DNA of 64,000 nt from Austropuccinia psidii (lineage: Eukaryota; Basidiomycota; Pucciniomycetes; Pucciniales; Sphaerophragmiaceae): positions 69,167,991 to 69,231,990 of the forward strand of contig JALGQZ010000001.1 of NCBI GenBank assembly GCA_023105745.1, given 5' to 3'. The notes under the pieces were generated by a model. The model saw nothing but the letters and a program-made list of their open reading frames with translations, had not been told where the DNA came from and did not search any database. Positions within the stretch are counted from its first letter, which is position 1. Each line of letters starts with the position of its first letter. Positions 35,051 through 47,869 of this stretch are shown here, in pieces. The translations under genes and the position numbers were made by a program.

Positions 35051-36191
35051 ATTCCCCCTTATCCAAAAATGACTCATCTTTAAATAAGAAATCTAATCAT
35101 TCACATAGAAGATTTCAAATTTCACAAAGATTACTCACCCACATTTTGGACCATGCATCAAGAAGCAGAGGTGAACTCAGTACAGTTCCAGTTAAGCCCA
35201 AGCCAAATAGAATAAACATACTTTTATTACCTTCCATAAATGAAACACCAAATCCTTCAATAGTTTTCAATTTAAAAAATCACAAGCCCCTCTTCATTTA
35301 TCACTTGCAGCCATTTCATAATCCTTCTCCAACTTTTACTTCATTGAATCAATTAATAATATCACTTTACAAATCAGCCCAAAATCGTCCTCATATTAAA
35401 TCCAATAGTGATCTTATTGATGGTCATATGAAAGGAGTTGGATTTTGCTGTGGAAGTGATAGTGTTAAATCCTTAGGTGAGTCTTTAGAAAATCATATTC
35501 AAGTTTTTTTGTTAATTTTATTCTCCTTTTACTAGGTGTTTATGCCAGGAAGACCACAATGAATGCAGAAGTATTAGACGCAGATAGTGAAGAATGGATG
35601 GCCCTTTGTCAGTTTGAAAATCTGTTTTCCTCCTGCATCAGGATTCTTTCTATGTCTGCTGCCTGTGAGAATAATGACATCTTGCAAGAAGCCCAGCTAC
35701 CTGAATGGCATGAAGGTGAATGAAATCCAATGTTCCACCAAAAATTACAGTCTTTCTCCAATGTAATCACAACAACAAATGGTTTTCATAATCATGTTCA
35801 TAGAGATGAGGAGGACATGAATAATTGGACTTATGGTTTTTATACATTCTTTGACAAATCTGCCATAAAACCAATTCCATCTCCCATCCGCTCCTGTGGC
35901 TATGGCCTCTTATTTCCTGAATACTCCACACGTTTGGATTTTTCTCTCAAAAAAGGTATTATTGAGCTTCTCTGGAAAACTTCAACCACTTTTCACCAGA
36001 CCACTCAGCCACCTCCTATTTTTGATGAACTTCTCACCATAACTCACTTTGGCTGTTCTTTCCAAATCAATTCCATGCTATATTCAAGAGCTAAAAGCCT
36101 TATATGTATGGATCCAATAACACAAGAAGAGAAGACATATGGGCATCAAGAAAGGATTCAAAATGAAAAGAAAAGACATCAACAGAAATAA
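34909..36191 (+). pseudogene. Tet/JBP-like 2OG-Fe(II) oxygenase, copy B (one premature stop)
   Basis: The frame is open from before 34909. A 59-nt GT-AG intron (35477-35535) joins KSLG to VYAR. The frame then runs to the TAA at 36189-36191 with a single in-frame TGA at 35721-35723. It aligns block by block with the oxygenase at 1791-13232: FIYHLQPF with FIALVEFRPF, MKGVGFCCGS with MFAIGWRKCS, and TNGFHNHVHRDEED with MNGFKNAPHVDKD. The H-x-D iron site is at about 35799-35807, a GLLFPE strand follows, and a distal histidine FHQTT lies at about 35994. Compared with its SNF2 neighbour it is strikingly little damaged. It lies between unknown gene B and SNF2 copy B, the same order as in unit A. Function by family is Fe/2-oxoglutarate oxidation, possibly of nucleic-acid bases. 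Confidence 0.72.
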
Positions 36192-36896
36192 ATGAAGCTT
36201 TCAAACATATAATTTTCTTGTGATTTTCCATTTCTTTTTGATGTAGCTTTTCAACCTTAGACTAGGATACTTATGCATGAAATGGGATGTCTGATTCAAA
36301 CTTGAGTACAAATTTTCCTTTGGTGACTTTCTTGAAATATATGTACTTAATTATCCTTAGGAATTTCCTTCATGTATTCTGTTTGAAGTCAGGACTTTTA
36401 ATAGAAAGATTCTTCTCATTCAGAGCTTGATGCAATTATACTGACATATCCAAGAATAAATTTCCTTGCCTCTCTAAATTGAGCTGTTTTTTTTCTATTT
36501 CAGCTTAATATAAAATGATGATTACGTTAAGAAACCACCCACTTGATCAAAAATATGCAAAGATAAGCCTCCATCCCCATAAGTAATAAAATGTGTGGCA
36601 AAGAAATGCAGAATTGATCTCATGATACTATGATTAAGATTCTGATTGTCAAATAATATCATCATCTTCCATTCACTCAAGCTATGAATCATAAATAACA
36701 ATTGAAGCCTCATGTGTCACTCAAACAATATTTTATTGAACCTCATGTGTTTCTATTTATAATACAAATAGTAACTCCAAACCACAAGCCAGCCTGATTA
36801 GTATCAAAATTACTTGAGTATATATTCTTGCTCTCTAGTTCATTGCATTTAAAATTCATTCCTTTCAAGATCAAACTGAATATTTCTTTGAAATAT
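36192..36896. other. Spacer between oxygenase B and SNF2 B
   Basis: AT-rich, with no supported gene. A 63-codon minus-strand frame (36522-36713) has no recognisable feature. Confidence 0.3.
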
Positions 36897-39261
36897 GGAT
36901 TCTTCCAAGCCATATTGCCTTGGTATATTGAAAACCCATGTATGCCTCACTAAACCCATTCAGAAACCTTTTCCACAGGATGATTGGATTTTCTTATGTC
37001 ATACAAGTCAAACATTTTTCTTGCATACATGACATCAAAGAGAAGCTTGGGGTAGCCTTCCTCTGGATTTCACCTCTGCACTGGTACCATTATTGGGTGA
37101 CCCCAATTTATTTATATCCTGTGGTCCTTCTGCCATGTGGCACACCAATCCAGAGAAAAACCCCAACCAGAAAGGATTCATTGAAAGCTTTCTCAAGTTG
37201 AACCTTTACAAAAAGATAAGCATCATTATTCCAATAGTAATGTCTATCTTTTTGTTTTCCTCAGAAATTATTGATATATTTTACCTCATTAGGCAGAATT
37301 CAATATTAATTCACCAACCAGTCACATACAACAGCTCTGAACATTGTGCGTGTTCACTTATCTCACACCTGGAGCCCCAGCCTTTTATCTCTTCTCAGAG
37401 CGTATTGTTGTCACCTGAGCTTCACTCACAACTCCTGAAGATTCCAAGTTGGAATAACCTTCCACAAATCCAATCCCTAATAACACTCCTAAAATCATCA
37501 CTCAAGCCTCATCAAAAGCAAGGATTAGCATTTCTCCAAGATAGAGAAGACCCAAATGGAAAATTGGCAAATTCTCTGTGGTTAAATAAACCATCATCCT
37601 CATCTACAAGAATAAATTTGATACATATCATCACAAAGAAGCAAGTAAATAACCTCAAAGACTCCTTCAGCCATACTCCCTTGGGCTGTCTGCTTGCAGA
37701 TGACATGGGACTAGGCAAATCAATTCAGTGCATATCACTCATATTTATGACTCTTGAAGATTCCAAAAGAGATATTCCACCATCCATTCACTTTCTTAAT
37801 AAAAAACATAAACACTCCACACTCATGATATGCTTACCTCATTTGATAAATAACTGGGAAGATGAATTAAAATTACATACAGACATATCATGACTAAAGA
37901 TTGTCACCTATCATTGGAAGAAAATAAAGGAGATTGGACTGAAAAAAAGGTCTGAAGCTGATATTGTAATATCCAGCTATCATTTGTTAGCTCATGAGCT
38001 TGGTAAGCCTAATAATATATGGTACCAAGCTATCTTGCATGAGGCTTAGTGAGTTTTTAAACTTATTACTTATAAATTTTTAATTACTGATGAATAATAT
38101 ATAAAATAAATTGACATACCTAGTAAGATAAGATGTCAGGAGTCAAAATTCTTCAGAGCAATTCTGGCAATCCAAACTTCCACATACATTTTCCTGACAG
38201 GAACCCCTATTCAAAACAGTATAAATCATTAAATGAGCCTAATCACCTTCATCACACCACTTCAGAACAAAAAAAAGAGAATTTGGCACCAACTCTATTG
38301 GTTGAGAACAAAAAAGAAAATAATGCCCCCCTTGAATTATGCCTGAGGAATCTTTCTCTACAAAGAAAAAAAGGATAGAATTTAAAATGATATAACAGAA
38401 ACTAATCATGATTATATCCATGAGCTTCTCTCAGATTGGATGTTAGATAGATATAATGAGATTTACAAAGAGTTTTTATTGTCATCTCCTCAAGGACGAT
38501 AAATTTCCTTCAAGAATATAAACAAGCTTGGCCTTTGTTTCAATCATAAATTGCTTAGTGGAAGTATATATGACATTGAAGGTATGATCTCCCCAAATGG
38601 TACACAGATAGAAGGCATCTTTCGAATATTACCATGAAATCACATGTTGATGTCAAAACATGTCTAAAAAGCCCCAAAACTTAGAGGCTCATGAAAATTA
38701 TATTATCACACCACGTCATAAAAAATTTAACCTCAAAAACATCTTTTTTTTCACAGTTTACAATATTTCTTGATTTGTAAGCTTGGTTATTTCCATTATT
38801 TTGTTTATGAAACTTAGTTTTTTTACCTCTCCTTTTATAATTATGAAGCTTTTGATTGACAATTATTAGTGATAAACTGGTAGCATTGGGATTGCATTAG
38901 AAAGAAATAACATTATTTTTACTTGTCTTTACAGAAAAATGAGTCATGATACACAAGAGGCAGAAATGCAACAATTAAAGGGAAACAATGATGTAGGGAT
39001 ACTTGTGGCTTCAATAGGGGCTGTAGGGGTTGGCCTGAATATAACTTGTGCCAATGTTGTAGTTATAATGGTATGAATTATTATTATGTGACCATGAGGA
39101 GCTATTTGAATATAGTTTCTATATCTCATATATGTCTAGGAGCCTCATTAGAATCCAGATACTGAAAATAAAGCTATTGAATGTCTACATCATATTGGAC
39201 AAATGAAAAATTTAATGGAATACCATTTTATATCACCTGATATGGTGGAGATCAAAATGTA
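36897..39261 (+). pseudogene. SNF2-family ATPase, copy B (decayed)
   Basis: A paralogue of 18409-22633. The start MDSSKPYCLGILK at 36897 is followed by a frameshift. Then come SCGPSAMWH and the long frame 37093-37893 with KPHQKQGLAFLQDRE and Walker A DDMGLGKSIQ. The frame ends at a TGA after KLHTDIS and recovers as ILHEA, the Walker B/DEAH site with Asp replaced by His and Ala followed by a stop. Fragments of lobe 2 follow: LRNLSLQRKK (38330-38378), GVGLNIT (about 39035, motif V), then a GT-AG-like intron and LHHIGQ (motif VI with Arg replaced by His) ending near 39261. Loss of catalytic residues and several stops show it is dead and much older than copy A. Confidence 0.8.
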
Positions 39262-40100
39262 AAGCATATGTTAATTTATAAGAATTTTTATGTAATGAAA
39301 AAAATTAGAGCCTTATTTTAAAGCTATTATTCACACATACAAAAAAGGAAGCGTACTTTGGAAAGGTGTGTACATTTTTAATCATTCAAATCACTGAGTG
39401 GATTTTATTTTCCTGTCCTTATGGTGGTTATTTTTCCATGTAAGAACAACTTTAGCAAGTACTTTGACATATGCTGAGCTATCAAGACTTTTCTTCGAGA
39501 CTCATATGAACATCAAAATTGAAAGTGGGTAACTGTGAGATTCTAATTCTTTTGGATTAAAAAAAATTGATGCATGGATTTAGCAAACTAAATCCATGAA
39601 AGGCATGAAGGCGTATCTGAATCCACAATTTTATGCATAGACATAGGCATAAATTTTAGGTTGAGGCGTGGAAATATCACTCCTGCTAAGAAAAGACAAA
39701 TAAATTTAAGTATTTATATAAGAAGTGCTATTTTTGAGAATATATGGCAGTTTTCACCTAAAAATTGCTTTTATTTCTTTCTAAAGAAATGAAATGAATA
39801 AAAAGGAATAAAAATTATTTTATTTCTTATTTTTACAGGATAAAGTATAGTTTAAGATGATTCTTTTATAATTGAATTATGATATAAATTTATTTATTTT
39901 TTATAAATATCTTTTTTAATCCCTAGAGTGGCTCAAAAAAGGTTCTTGCAAGTCTAAGGATATGGAAAACCACGTATAAGACAGTAAAATTGCTTTCCAA
40001 ATTCTTCAATAGCTTTGAAAATCAATAAATATGAGATTATTGTATAATTTTTATTGGATGAGCCTGATTTGAATATTTTTAAAAGTTGTTTTAAGTAAAT
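39262..40100. other. Probable leader remnant of a truncated gypsy element
   Basis: AT-rich DNA without a supported gene. Because a primer-binding-like site and an LTR follow on the right in minus orientation, the right part of this stretch is probably the untranslated leader of a gypsy element whose coding part is deleted. Confidence 0.4.
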
Positions 40101-42096
40101 ATCATAGCCAGGCCCCCAAATGCAAGGTTTTACTATGAAGAAATAGATAAATATTGCCAATATTTTACTTATTGAGAAATGAATGTCCTCATAAAATTGA
40201 AGAATAAGATAAAAAATAATTATAATAATGAAGAATCATTATAATTATGGCGTGAAGTATTTATATTATTAAGTAAATAAAATGATATAAAATTATATTT
40301 TAAAAAAATAATATAATATATATAGATATATTAATATTTCTTAATTGATACATTTATTCCACCTGATTATTTTAACAAACAAGTAATAAAGGTGTAGAAA
40401 ATTTTCATTTAATAATAGAAAATAATTTATGACAATAATATTGCCAATATGAAAGTTATATATTAATATAAATACCATTTATATTAATAAAATAATTATT
40501 AAAGTAATAACACAGAGAAAATTATTAGAAAACATGAAAATAACCTACTTTTTACACTGAATATAATAATTTTGAGTTCATTTACACCTAAAAAATGCAA
40601 ATAAAACTTATTCAAATTGAATTTACAATAAAAAATAGAATAAATTACAAATATTCTTATTTTTACATGGAATTAGAGATTTTAGAGAGAAATATAACAA
40701 AAACAATTGAAAATTGATTTAATAACCTCAAAATTGAATATTAAAATAAGTTTTTCCTTGAGTATTTGAATTTATAATAGTTTTATATCAAAGGAATAAA
40801 GATTTTAACTTTGGTTGTAATAATTTAATGTTTTTGCTGCATCTGAGGGGGAAATAGAGGTAAAAAGAGCTCTATAAATAGTAAGTTCCTCCCTCCCCGA
40901 GTCCAGAAGGCTTCTAGTGGACATTTATTGATGGTATCCACTGTAATTTAGAAGTATTTACATGTTGAGTGATGATTACATCATAATTAAACCATTTTAC
41001 CTTATTATTACACCATTATTTAGAGCTATTGCTGAAGCTCTAAGTTTTCTGACATCATAGGCTTTTTCAGGATACTAAGATTTGTGTTTTTATTATTTTT
41101 AATCATAGTAAGCTAGTTTTCACCACTCTTATCACTTATATGACTGTTCAACTTAAATTAAGATTACAGTGAGTGATTATAAATGATCAATTTCAATCCC
41201 AAACTTTGATCATAAATGACTTCTGAGTTATACATGCTACAGCCATTCAGAGATTCAATTCAAATAGCTTCTGACAGAATTTCATTACATAATAAATACT
41301 CTATTTTTGATGTTTTTTCTTGTAACTCATCTTTTCTGTCAAAATTTACTGTTTTAAAATTCAAACCATGATTTCAAGGGGTTATACCTTGAATGTAATG
41401 ATAAAAATTACATAATCCTTCACTTATGAGCTAGTATATTCTGAATATCTACTTTTTTGAGTTTGGACCACTTTCACAACAAAGTGGTCAACAGCTATAA
41501 CAATTTTGTTCAATAAACCCCTACAGGTTATAACCTTGTTTATAAATTCTCAAATAAAGTTTATATATGTAATTTTACAGTAAATATTTTGTTAAATATT
41601 TTTTGTTTCAACTCTCTATCATGTATATTTCAATAGATATGTGCTAAAAGCCAGAAATACATGTGCTGATCATAAAAGTGCATATATTCAGGTTATTTCC
41701 TTAAGTATTGATGTTACAGATATAACATAAATATTTGATATTTGCAGTATTTCATGGGGAATATAATTGTGCAATTTATTATACATGTTGTCTCATTTTT
41801 TCTGAGATAAAAAAGAATTTATTCCTTTTTATGGCATTTTTTCTTATTACACAGTAAGTCTGACCTTCACAGATATGACATAAAAATTTTATGTGTATTT
41901 TACCATGGTAAATCTAATTCTGCAATTTACTCTGCCTCTTTATTCATTAGATTCTGAGGTAAAAAGAAATTTATGCCTATTTTTGGCATTTTTACTTATT
42001 TTAAGATAATCTTTTTAATTCTTATTATCAGAATGATTATTGTAAAGTTATTTTGTGACCTTTTTGGATATGTGGTCATATCCCAAAGGCTCACAA
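40101..42096 (-). mobile_element. Gypsy 5' LTR with primer-binding site (truncated element)
   Basis: The plus strand reads ATCATAGCCAGGCCCCCAAA (the reverse complement of the conserved primer-binding-like site) and then an LTR from TGCAAGG at 40121 to GGCTCACA at 42096 (1976 bp). The ends match the young family but the body is a diverged subfamily, with a possible TATA-like CTATAAATAG near 40870. It interrupts unit B between SNF2 B and the terminal region. Confidence 0.75.
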
Positions 42097-42209
42097 AAGT
42101 GACTTTATGTTGAGTTCTTGTAGTTCTAAGACCCCTATTTCATGATATGTATTATTTATTTCTTTCTTACAGTAAAGTGACACATTAAAGCAATTTCCTC
42201 AGCTTCATG

Positions 42210-43345
42210 AGGATACTTTGCTGAAAAATAACTGCCTCAAAATTTCCTGAAATTAAGCTTCCACTGTGACCAGTCAAGACCGCCAGTTTAAATTAATACA
42301 AAACAATTCCTGTGTTTACATTGGGTACAGTGAAATAGTCCACCTCAAATTATCATATTACACACACTCTCACATATCACATGATCTAAAATGGAACAGC
42401 TCTGCTATCCTCATGCTACAGGGTAAATAGCCATTTGATACCTGTGCTCCTCAGCATCACATCCCATGAGAGTTCAGATTTCTGTAAATTACATGGTGCT
42501 GGTCACATGCCCCTGGTGAGTGCTGTGTAAATTTAGTTTACACAAAATTAACCCCATACATTCTTTAGCCTTTGTGTGCATGTGTCACACATAAACACCC
42601 AAACCCAAAGTATTGTGTGGCTGGCTGCACCTGTGTCACCCACAGCTTATTGATGCTGCTCATGGCAGGCTTATTCACAACTACACAAAATTAACCCCAC
42701 AAATCCTGGCACTTTTGTGTGTGTCACACATATGCACCTGCACCAAAATCATTGTGTGGCTGGCTCCAGCTGTTTCACATTAATCTTGTCAATTCCACCT
42801 GTGGAAAGTTGATTCGTAGCTGCACAAAATTAACCTTGCACATTCTTGGGCCTTTGTGTGTATGTCACACATATGCACCCACACCCAAAGCATTGTGCAT
42901 ATGGCTTCCCCTTGGTCACATTCAGCCTGTCAGTTCTTCTTGTGATGAGGTTATTCACAGATACACAGATTTAACCCAGAAAAATGCTTTGGCCTTCTTG
43001 TGTGTGTCACACATAGCCACCCACACCCAGAAAATTATGCAGGTGGTCCCTCCTGTGTCACACACAGCTTGTCAATTCAACTCATGCCACGTTCCTTCAT
43101 GAATGACTTGGAAAGGTCACACACACCTCCTCTACATAAATACTGGTTTAATGACCTCTTTCATGTATGTGTCTTTTGTTAATTTTAGCAACCTCTGGCA
43201 GTTTAAGGCACAGGGGAGCAAATATTGGTATAGGAACTGACTGTGACGTTTTCATGACATTAGTGCAATTTTTGTCTTTCTTGACATGAATTCAATTGCC
43301 AGAAATTGACACAACAATTTCCCTGGTTATTATTATGTGTATTTC
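42210..43345. repeat. Terminal region of unit B, with 140-bp tandem repeats
   Basis: Homologous to 29170-29863 (shared TAACTGCCTCAAAATTT, TTGGGTACAGTG, AAGGCACAGGGGA, and AATTGACACAA followed by CCCTGGT). Inside it, TGTGTCACACATA begins units at about 42581, 42720, 42861 and 43003, a tandem repeat of 139-142 bp in about four copies. Unit A has only one equivalent. Homology ends near 43345, where gypsy pol sequence begins abruptly. Confidence 0.75.
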
Positions 43346-43352
43346 ATCTATA

Positions 43353-46300
43353 TTCTTGAATGGCTATTTGCCATCTCAAAATGTTCCTGTTGGGTTATTT
43401 CACTTCATTAAGGTCAGTTATTACTTCAAAAGAACTTCAATTAGGATAATAGTGTAATGCTTCATATGCCCATACCAAAAATAAGAATTCCATTTGTCCT
43501 GCACCATATCTGGCTTCTGTTTTTTGATCTTTCTTGAGAGAAAACAAGCTCGTCTTTCTGTAGGCATGTCAGAAATAATTTTGACTTGGTATAGGGCTTC
43601 CCCTAATCCATCTCCATATGCATAAATGTATATCTTGAAGGTTATATTCAATTCAGGCATTAGGAGTAAAGGCACTTCTATAAGGGCTTTCCTTATCTTC
43701 TCCTATGCTTTGATTATTTCTTGGGTTATATCAAATAATTTCAGTTGATCACAGATTCTATATAGTGACTTGGCTTGAATTGCAAAATATTTGAGGTTCT
43801 TCCTCTAATAACTGGAAAATCCAAGAAAAGACATAATTTTTCTTTCTGATTCTGGGGTATTGTATCAACACTACTGCCACTTTTATTTGTCAATATCCAA
43901 ACCTGAGCCAGAAACAATCTTTCCCAGTGCTCTTAGTTCTTCAAATCAAAAATCTAATATTTTGAGTTAAATTTCATATTTAAATCTGCAACCTTGTTTA
44001 ATACTCTTTCAATTATTTCAAGGTAAAAATCCCATGAGTCTGAAAATAGAATTATCTCATCAATATAAATGATAATTCATCCTCCAGAAAATTCTGTGTG
44101 GAAGATGGTATTCATAATTCTTTGATAATGAGATGATGCATTTTTAATACCAAATGGCATCTCATATACTCATAAATACCAAAATGAGTGATAATTCTAA
44201 GTAATTTCCTGGCTTTTGGCCTCAACCAATTATTATGAAGGCCTTTCAATGCATCCATTGAGGTTATATACTTGGCTTTAGACAATTTAGTAAAGATTTC
44301 TTCAATTCTAAGAATTAGATACCTATCTGGAGCTGTGTAGGTATTAATAGCTTAAAGATATCCAACCATCCTTCATTTATCATTGTTCCAAGAAATGATA
44401 ACAGGAGTTAATAATTAAACTTCTTCATTATGTCCTGCATTTCTTAGTTCACCAGGTTATGTCAGCTCTTGGATATGTTTTTACAAAGATTTCCTAGCTC
44501 TGGGGCTTTCTGGATAAGCTGGTCTTCTGAGCACTGGAGGATATGGTCTGTCAATATTCAGAGTAATATCAACTTTGTTCCCTCTAATTTTGCCTAAAGA
44601 TTTATTGTCTGAAGCAAAGGCATTTTTATTTGTATATAAAACATAATTAACCTCTTGATTAATTTTGTCTTCACTAACTTTATTCTACACAAATTCTTTT
44701 TCGTGCTGATCTTTTGTTGAAGATAATACTGATATTTGTTTTAGAATATTGGAAAAGGCAAATTTTTGTCTTTTGTTTCCTCCAGTTGTAAGATATCTAT
44801 ATTTATGTTTATTGACTTCAATACCATAAAATTTCAAGTAGTAATTTCCCAGAATGATAGGTTGAGAAGTACAGTCATTCATTACTACTATCTCTCTCTT
44901 CATCCTCCTACTTTTTGCTGGATGGGTAAATATAAAGTGAGTCTTTAATATGCCCAGGGGGTACATATTATTACTCAAACTAGTTAAGTTCAAACCTTCT
45001 ATTTTTAGTAGATGTTTTTTTCATTATTTAAGTATGTTTGAAAGATATTCTTTGCAGAATGCTCCTGTTTCCATATTGACTTTTTCATATACATCATTCA
45101 TCAGGATTGATGGAATATAAGATCCTTGAGCAGTATAAAATTATCCTCTAGCAGTTTTGGTCTTACACATTCTGGAATCCTGAATTTTTATCAATTTATA
45201 GCAGTCCTAGCTATATTATGGAAAATGAGTATTGAATTCAGTAACTTAAAAGAATTCTGTTATATTTTGAATATGGGAATCCTCTTCTGGTGTGTCTTCA
45301 GAGATTTCAGAATCTTGATCAGATTATTCTTTCTCTTCAGTGCACTGAGCTTCTTCAATGACTTGAAATGCATTGTTTTTTGACTTCTCAGTACAGTTTT
45401 TGGCTAAATAGAAGGTACTTACACACTTATTACATTTTATAACATGTCTTTCAGCTCTCCTATCCTCTCTAGAAGTCTTTGGCATAATCTTGGAGTCAAC
45501 AGGGTTTCTAGTCCAGGTTTTGCCAATTCTTTTCCTAGTAATGATATCTTCCATTGCATTAATATATTCCTCTGTTCAACAGGGCTCTACACATCTTCAT
45601 TTAATGCCATTTTCTAGTTAACCTCCACATTTTCTTAATATTGTCATGTTGATCATAGAGTCAGATATATTTGGGTGTAAAGCAGATAGTCTGTATTTCT
45701 ATTTGAGGAACCAATTGATTGGTTTATCTTTCTCTGAATTAAAAATTGCACTTTAAAAAGAATTTTCCATTTTGAATATTTAGGAATTTCTTTCCCACTT
45801 GGTGTGTATGTTAGATTTCCACCAAAGGCACTCATGATTTCCATATTCTTGCCTCATATTGTAATAGCATTTCTTTGCAGTCCTGGTAAACAGATGGTAT
45901 AATCTGCCTACTAGATTTCATAAGTTATGTTAAAGTCCTCTTGAAAAATAACAATTTTTATGGTGAAATTATTATGGTTATATTATCCTTCAGTGGAGAA
46001 TTTTGTCCATTATTCTAGTTTGGGAATATCTCTTGCAATGATTGGATTCCCTCCTAAAAAAGGGGTCAGATTTTCTTTTTCAAAAAAATTTCTTTCATTT
46101 AAATGTGTGGAATTCCTGTACATATATGAATCAAGATCATCATTCTTATGAATTTGATTCACTTGTGCAACTATCTCCTGCTTCAATTTATGTCTTTCAT
46201 TATTACTCCTTTGAAAATGTGTGGCAAAACATTTTTTATGAACTATTCCCAAAGCATGTTCTTTCAAGCTTGTTAGTTTCTCAATGATATTATCAAAGAA

Positions 46301-47509
46301 AATATTATCCAATTCATCATTTTGAACCTCACGTTTACTCGCAATTCCGTCACATCTATTGGAAATTGACTCAAGCCTTTCATTTGTTACTTTACACCAT
46401 TAAGTGAAGGTTTTGTCATTATTTCTTGAATAATTTATATTTGATGTTAATTTATTTAATTATTTGTCAACATATTGAATTTTCCATAAATAATGGACTG
46501 GATATATTCAATCTACTCCATCATTTGCGCGGAAAAGTCCTATTCATCCTTTCTTGCTCCTTGGTGTGAGGTCCATAAGAGTTCTGACCGCGTTTAACAC
46601 AATTTCCATGGCTGAACTCTCCAATTTAGGAATCCTGTACCCTTGTGGGTAGGCTCTGTGCCAATTGGATTTGCCTTTCCCCTTTCCTTTATTTTCCCTG
46701 AGACCTTTCTGCTGCTTGTTAGGTCCTTTTGGATTGTCCTTGGGGAGTTCTGGATATGATTTGGAGATGGTTGATGCTACTGGTCCTTCCTTTTCCAAAT
46801 CCGGGATCATTTCCAGTTCCTTCTTTTGTTCTACAGAGAAAATACTTTGGTCATTCAACCAATTCTTTATCTTTTTTACCTTTTCCTTGAAAAAGAATGG
46901 GCTCCATCCTCCTCAGAGTTTTATGGTCTTCTCCTGACCCAGAAAGCTCTTGTGTGTAAGGAGAATTTTATATCCCCCTTACAAAGGCTTGAGCACATTT
47001 CCCACTCTTCCCTTTGGCTTCTCTGTACCATTTTTTGTACTGGGACTGATATATTTCTATGGCTGCCACTCAGAAGTTGTTCAACCCTTAAAACATCGCC
47101 TTGAATCAGTTTGGGCTCAGAGTCAATGTAAAAGGTTATGGGTACAGAACTTAGGGAATAGGGGAAACTGTGGCATAATCCAAATTTTCCTTTATTGAGG
47201 AAGACCTTCCAGTTCTGTACTTGGTATTCTTTTTTCTTTTCCATATCCATTTTGTTGGACTGAATAGTTGCCTCAATTTCTGGTATGAACCATTTTTATG
47301 TCAATTGAAGAGAAAATTAAGAATGAAGACAAAGAACACACACCTTTTGGCTGTTTGTTTGATAATTCTGCTTTGAATAAAGTGTCTATTTTGAGAATTT
47401 TCACTTCAATTCTCTCTTTGGATTCTGCTTCTGACAATTTGGTACTGGTAATATATCTCTTTCTAAGCTTATGACCAGCTGCAATATATTTCATTAAAGA
47501 CACTCGCAA
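43353..47509 (-). pseudogene. Degenerate gag-pol of the truncated gypsy element
   Basis: Many frameshifts and stops. Recognisable pieces are a leader exon (47509 to about 47347) whose GTGTGT donor and CATACCAG acceptor put it in frame with MEKKKEYQ; the gag-like YPQGYRIPKLES (46858-46544); a Gag piece with RDIPKLE (46312-46010); a CCHC-like remnant near 45430; a protease-region remnant METGAFC near 45050 and PIILGNYYL (44993-44685); reverse transcriptase traces near 44000-44400; and the RNase H remnant LLLMPELNITFKIYI (43675-43421). Its value is as an outgroup: it shows that the gag-like frame and intron of the young element are old. Confidence 0.8.
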
Positions 47510-47869
47510 GAAATTATTTTTTTATACTTTCAAATATTTTTAATATTTTTTGTAAGTTTCAATTTTGTATATTAAGGAAAATTATTTTTTTTGAAGAAAA
47601 GAATTCAAATTTAATATTTTGAATCAAATTTTAATTCAGAGTATCTTGAAGAAGGATTTTAGAGGTTTTTTATGTGAAAAAGCCATGTGTAAAACAATAT
47701 AAAATTAATCCAAAATCCTCAATGAAAAGGATTTTTAAGACAATTCAAAAAATAAAAAATTTATCTTCTAACTGAAAGAAACAATTATTCAATTGATATA
47801 TTTCAAAGCTTAAAAATATATTAATTCAGAGTTAAAGGTGGAAAAAAAATTTCCAGGCCCCTAAATATA

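Noticed and set aside
42719..43102. 127-codon frame with repeated CHTYAP words
   Set aside because: Product of the 140-bp tandem repeat.
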